A DNA stretch of 6,810 nucleotides from Verrucomicrobia bacterium UBA2460 (GTDB lineage: Bacteria > Verrucomicrobiota > Verrucomicrobiia > Methylacidiphilales > Verrucolacustridaceae), in NCBI GenBank assembly GCA_002342345.1, contig DDPU01000049.1, positions 410-7,219 of the forward strand. Reading direction: 5' to 3'. The first letter of the stretch is position 1. Every line of letters begins with the position of its first letter. The notes beneath the pieces are model-generated. The model worked only from the letters and a program-made list of their open reading frames with translations, ran no database searches and was not told where the DNA came from. A program made the translations under genes and the position numbers. Below are positions 6,032 through 6,810 of the stretch, in pieces.

Positions 6032-6643
6032 TTAAAAATCTTTGAGCGCGGCGATCGCGGCCATGATCTCGTCGGCGAATTTCTGAAAATCCTCCCGGTT
6101 TCTGGGGTTCCCGGAAAAACGGAGGGGTTTACCGAAAACCACCCGGATCGGCCGGAGCGGTTTCCAACCGCCGCCGCGGGGCATGGCCTCCCGGGCCCCG
6201 AACAGCCGGACGGGAACCACCGGGGTTTGGGAGCGGGCCGCGATCATGGCGATGCCGGGTTCTCCCCGGCCCAAATTGCCGTCGGTGGTGCGGCTCCCTT
6301 CGGGAAAGAGAACCAGGGTTCCCCTGTTTTGCAGGACCTCGAAGATCCGCTTCAGGGAGGACGGACCCGGGGAGTCCTGGTTGACCGGGATGGATCCGAC
6401 GGAGGGAAGAAGCCAGGAACCAATCGGGGGCTGGAACAGGGTGTGCTTGGCGAGGTAGTGGGTGACCCGTGGCACGAGACAGCCGACGGCGGGCGGGTCG
6501 AGATAGCTCGCATGATTCGGGGCAAGGATGAGCGGGCCGGGGGGGAGTTCCTCCATGCCGCGGCCCCGGATGCGGTGAAAGGTCCGGAAAAAAAAGTAGG
6601 AGGTGAGGCGGCAGCAGTGGAACCAGAACGCACAAACCTTCAT
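6032..6643 (-). CDS. plsC: 1-acyl-sn-glycerol-3-phosphate acyltransferase (lysophospholipid acyltransferase)
   Basis: This 203-residue membrane-associated enzyme belongs to the PlsC family, which adds the second acyl chain to lysophosphatidic acid to make phosphatidic acid for phospholipids. It shows motif I NHASYLD with the catalytic His44 and Asp49, motif II GSIPVNQ (83-89), motif III FPEGSR (113-118), and motif IV VVPV (142-145). A short hydrophobic and aromatic N-terminus (about 4-21, containing SYFFF) probably sits on the membrane. It is a short family member, lacking a long N-terminal helix. In motif II a Gln stands at position 89 where most PlsC proteins have Arg (as in IDR of E. coli PlsC), which may alter acceptor binding. 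Its ATG overlaps the cmk stop as ATGA, so the two are co-translated. A cmk-plsC pair is a common arrangement in several bacterial phyla. Confidence 0.9.
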   Translation of the reverse strand: MKVCAFWFHCCRLTSYFFFRTFHRIRGRGMEELPPGPLILAPNHASYLDPPAVGCLVPRVTHYLAKHTLFQPPIGSWLLPSVGSIPVNQDSPGPSSLKRIFEVLQNRGTLVLFPEGSRTTDGNLGRGEPGIAMIAARSQTPVVPVRLFGAREAMPRGGGWKPLRPIRVVFGKPLRFSGNPRNREDFQKFADEIMAAIAALKDF

Positions 6644-6810
6644 GGAACCGTCGGGGCGGGGCTCCGGGAGGCCTGGAAACGTTGGACGATGAGATCCGCG
6701 AGAGAACGGGCATCGGCGGTGCCGCTGTCGAGGAGGACAGCGTCGGCGGCGCGGATCAGGGGAGCCGCGGCGCGGGAGGAGTCGAGCTTGTCCCGGGCGG
6801 CCAGGTTGTC
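6640..6810 (-). CDS. cmk: Cytidylate kinase, C-terminal part (runs off the right edge)
   Basis: Only the last 56 residues are in the window. They begin with DNLAARDKLDSSRAAAPL, matching the Cmk signature RDxxDSxRxxxPL that binds the nucleotide monophosphate, followed by AADAVLLDSG and a final helix LADLIVQRF. These are the standard closing elements of cytidylate kinase, which phosphorylates CMP and dCMP with ATP. The last residues (RSPAPTVP) are a short unconserved tail. The stop codon overlaps the plsC start. Identification from a fragment is secure because the Asp-Ser-Arg motif and the following strand both match. Confidence 0.88.
   Translation of the reverse strand, partial: DNLAARDKLDSSRAAAPLIRAADAVLLDSGTADARSLADLIVQRFQASRSPAPTVP

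Overview
This GC-rich, densely coded window comes from a bacterial chromosome. It holds eight protein genes, two cut by the window edges, and no sign of mobile DNA, CRISPR or RNA genes. The cytidylate kinase/acyltransferase pair at the right end and the overall style fit a Verrucomicrobiota-type or similar free-living bacterium. That placement is a guess from gene order and composition, not from a marker gene.

Layout. At the left edge (1-179, minus strand) is the start of a PotC-type polyamine ABC permease. Upstream of it on the same strand is a tight four-gene block, transcribed from about 4553 leftwards: alanine dehydrogenase (ald), a GNAT-fold acetyltransferase, a class-IV (HDAC11-like) zinc deacylase, and an AstD-like aldehyde dehydrogenase. 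Neighbouring genes in the block overlap by 4, 4 and about 17 bp, so they are almost certainly co-transcribed and translationally coupled. An 89-bp intergenic region carrying TGGCG/CGCCA dyads separates ald from a divergent SpuC-like pyruvate-dependent (di)amine transaminase (4643-5998, plus strand). That gene converges on plsC, with a short hairpin between them. plsC overlaps the end of a cytidylate kinase gene by an ATGA motif at the right edge.

How the genes may work together. The parts read as a polyamine import and breakdown locus. PotC belongs to a spermidine/putrescine importer. The SpuC-like enzyme would move the amino group of putrescine to pyruvate, giving 4-aminobutanal and alanine. 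Alanine dehydrogenase would return alanine to pyruvate with release of ammonium and NADH, and the aldehyde dehydrogenase would oxidise the aldehyde. The GNAT and deacylase genes sit between ald and the aldehyde dehydrogenase. They form an acyl writer/eraser pair that could act on acetylated polyamines or, by analogy with the AcuA/AcuC pair of Bacillus, on lysines of the neighbouring enzymes. The enzyme families and gene arrangement are seen in the sequence; the pathway and the role of the acetylation pair are inference. The cmk-plsC pair is housekeeping and belongs to a separate unit.
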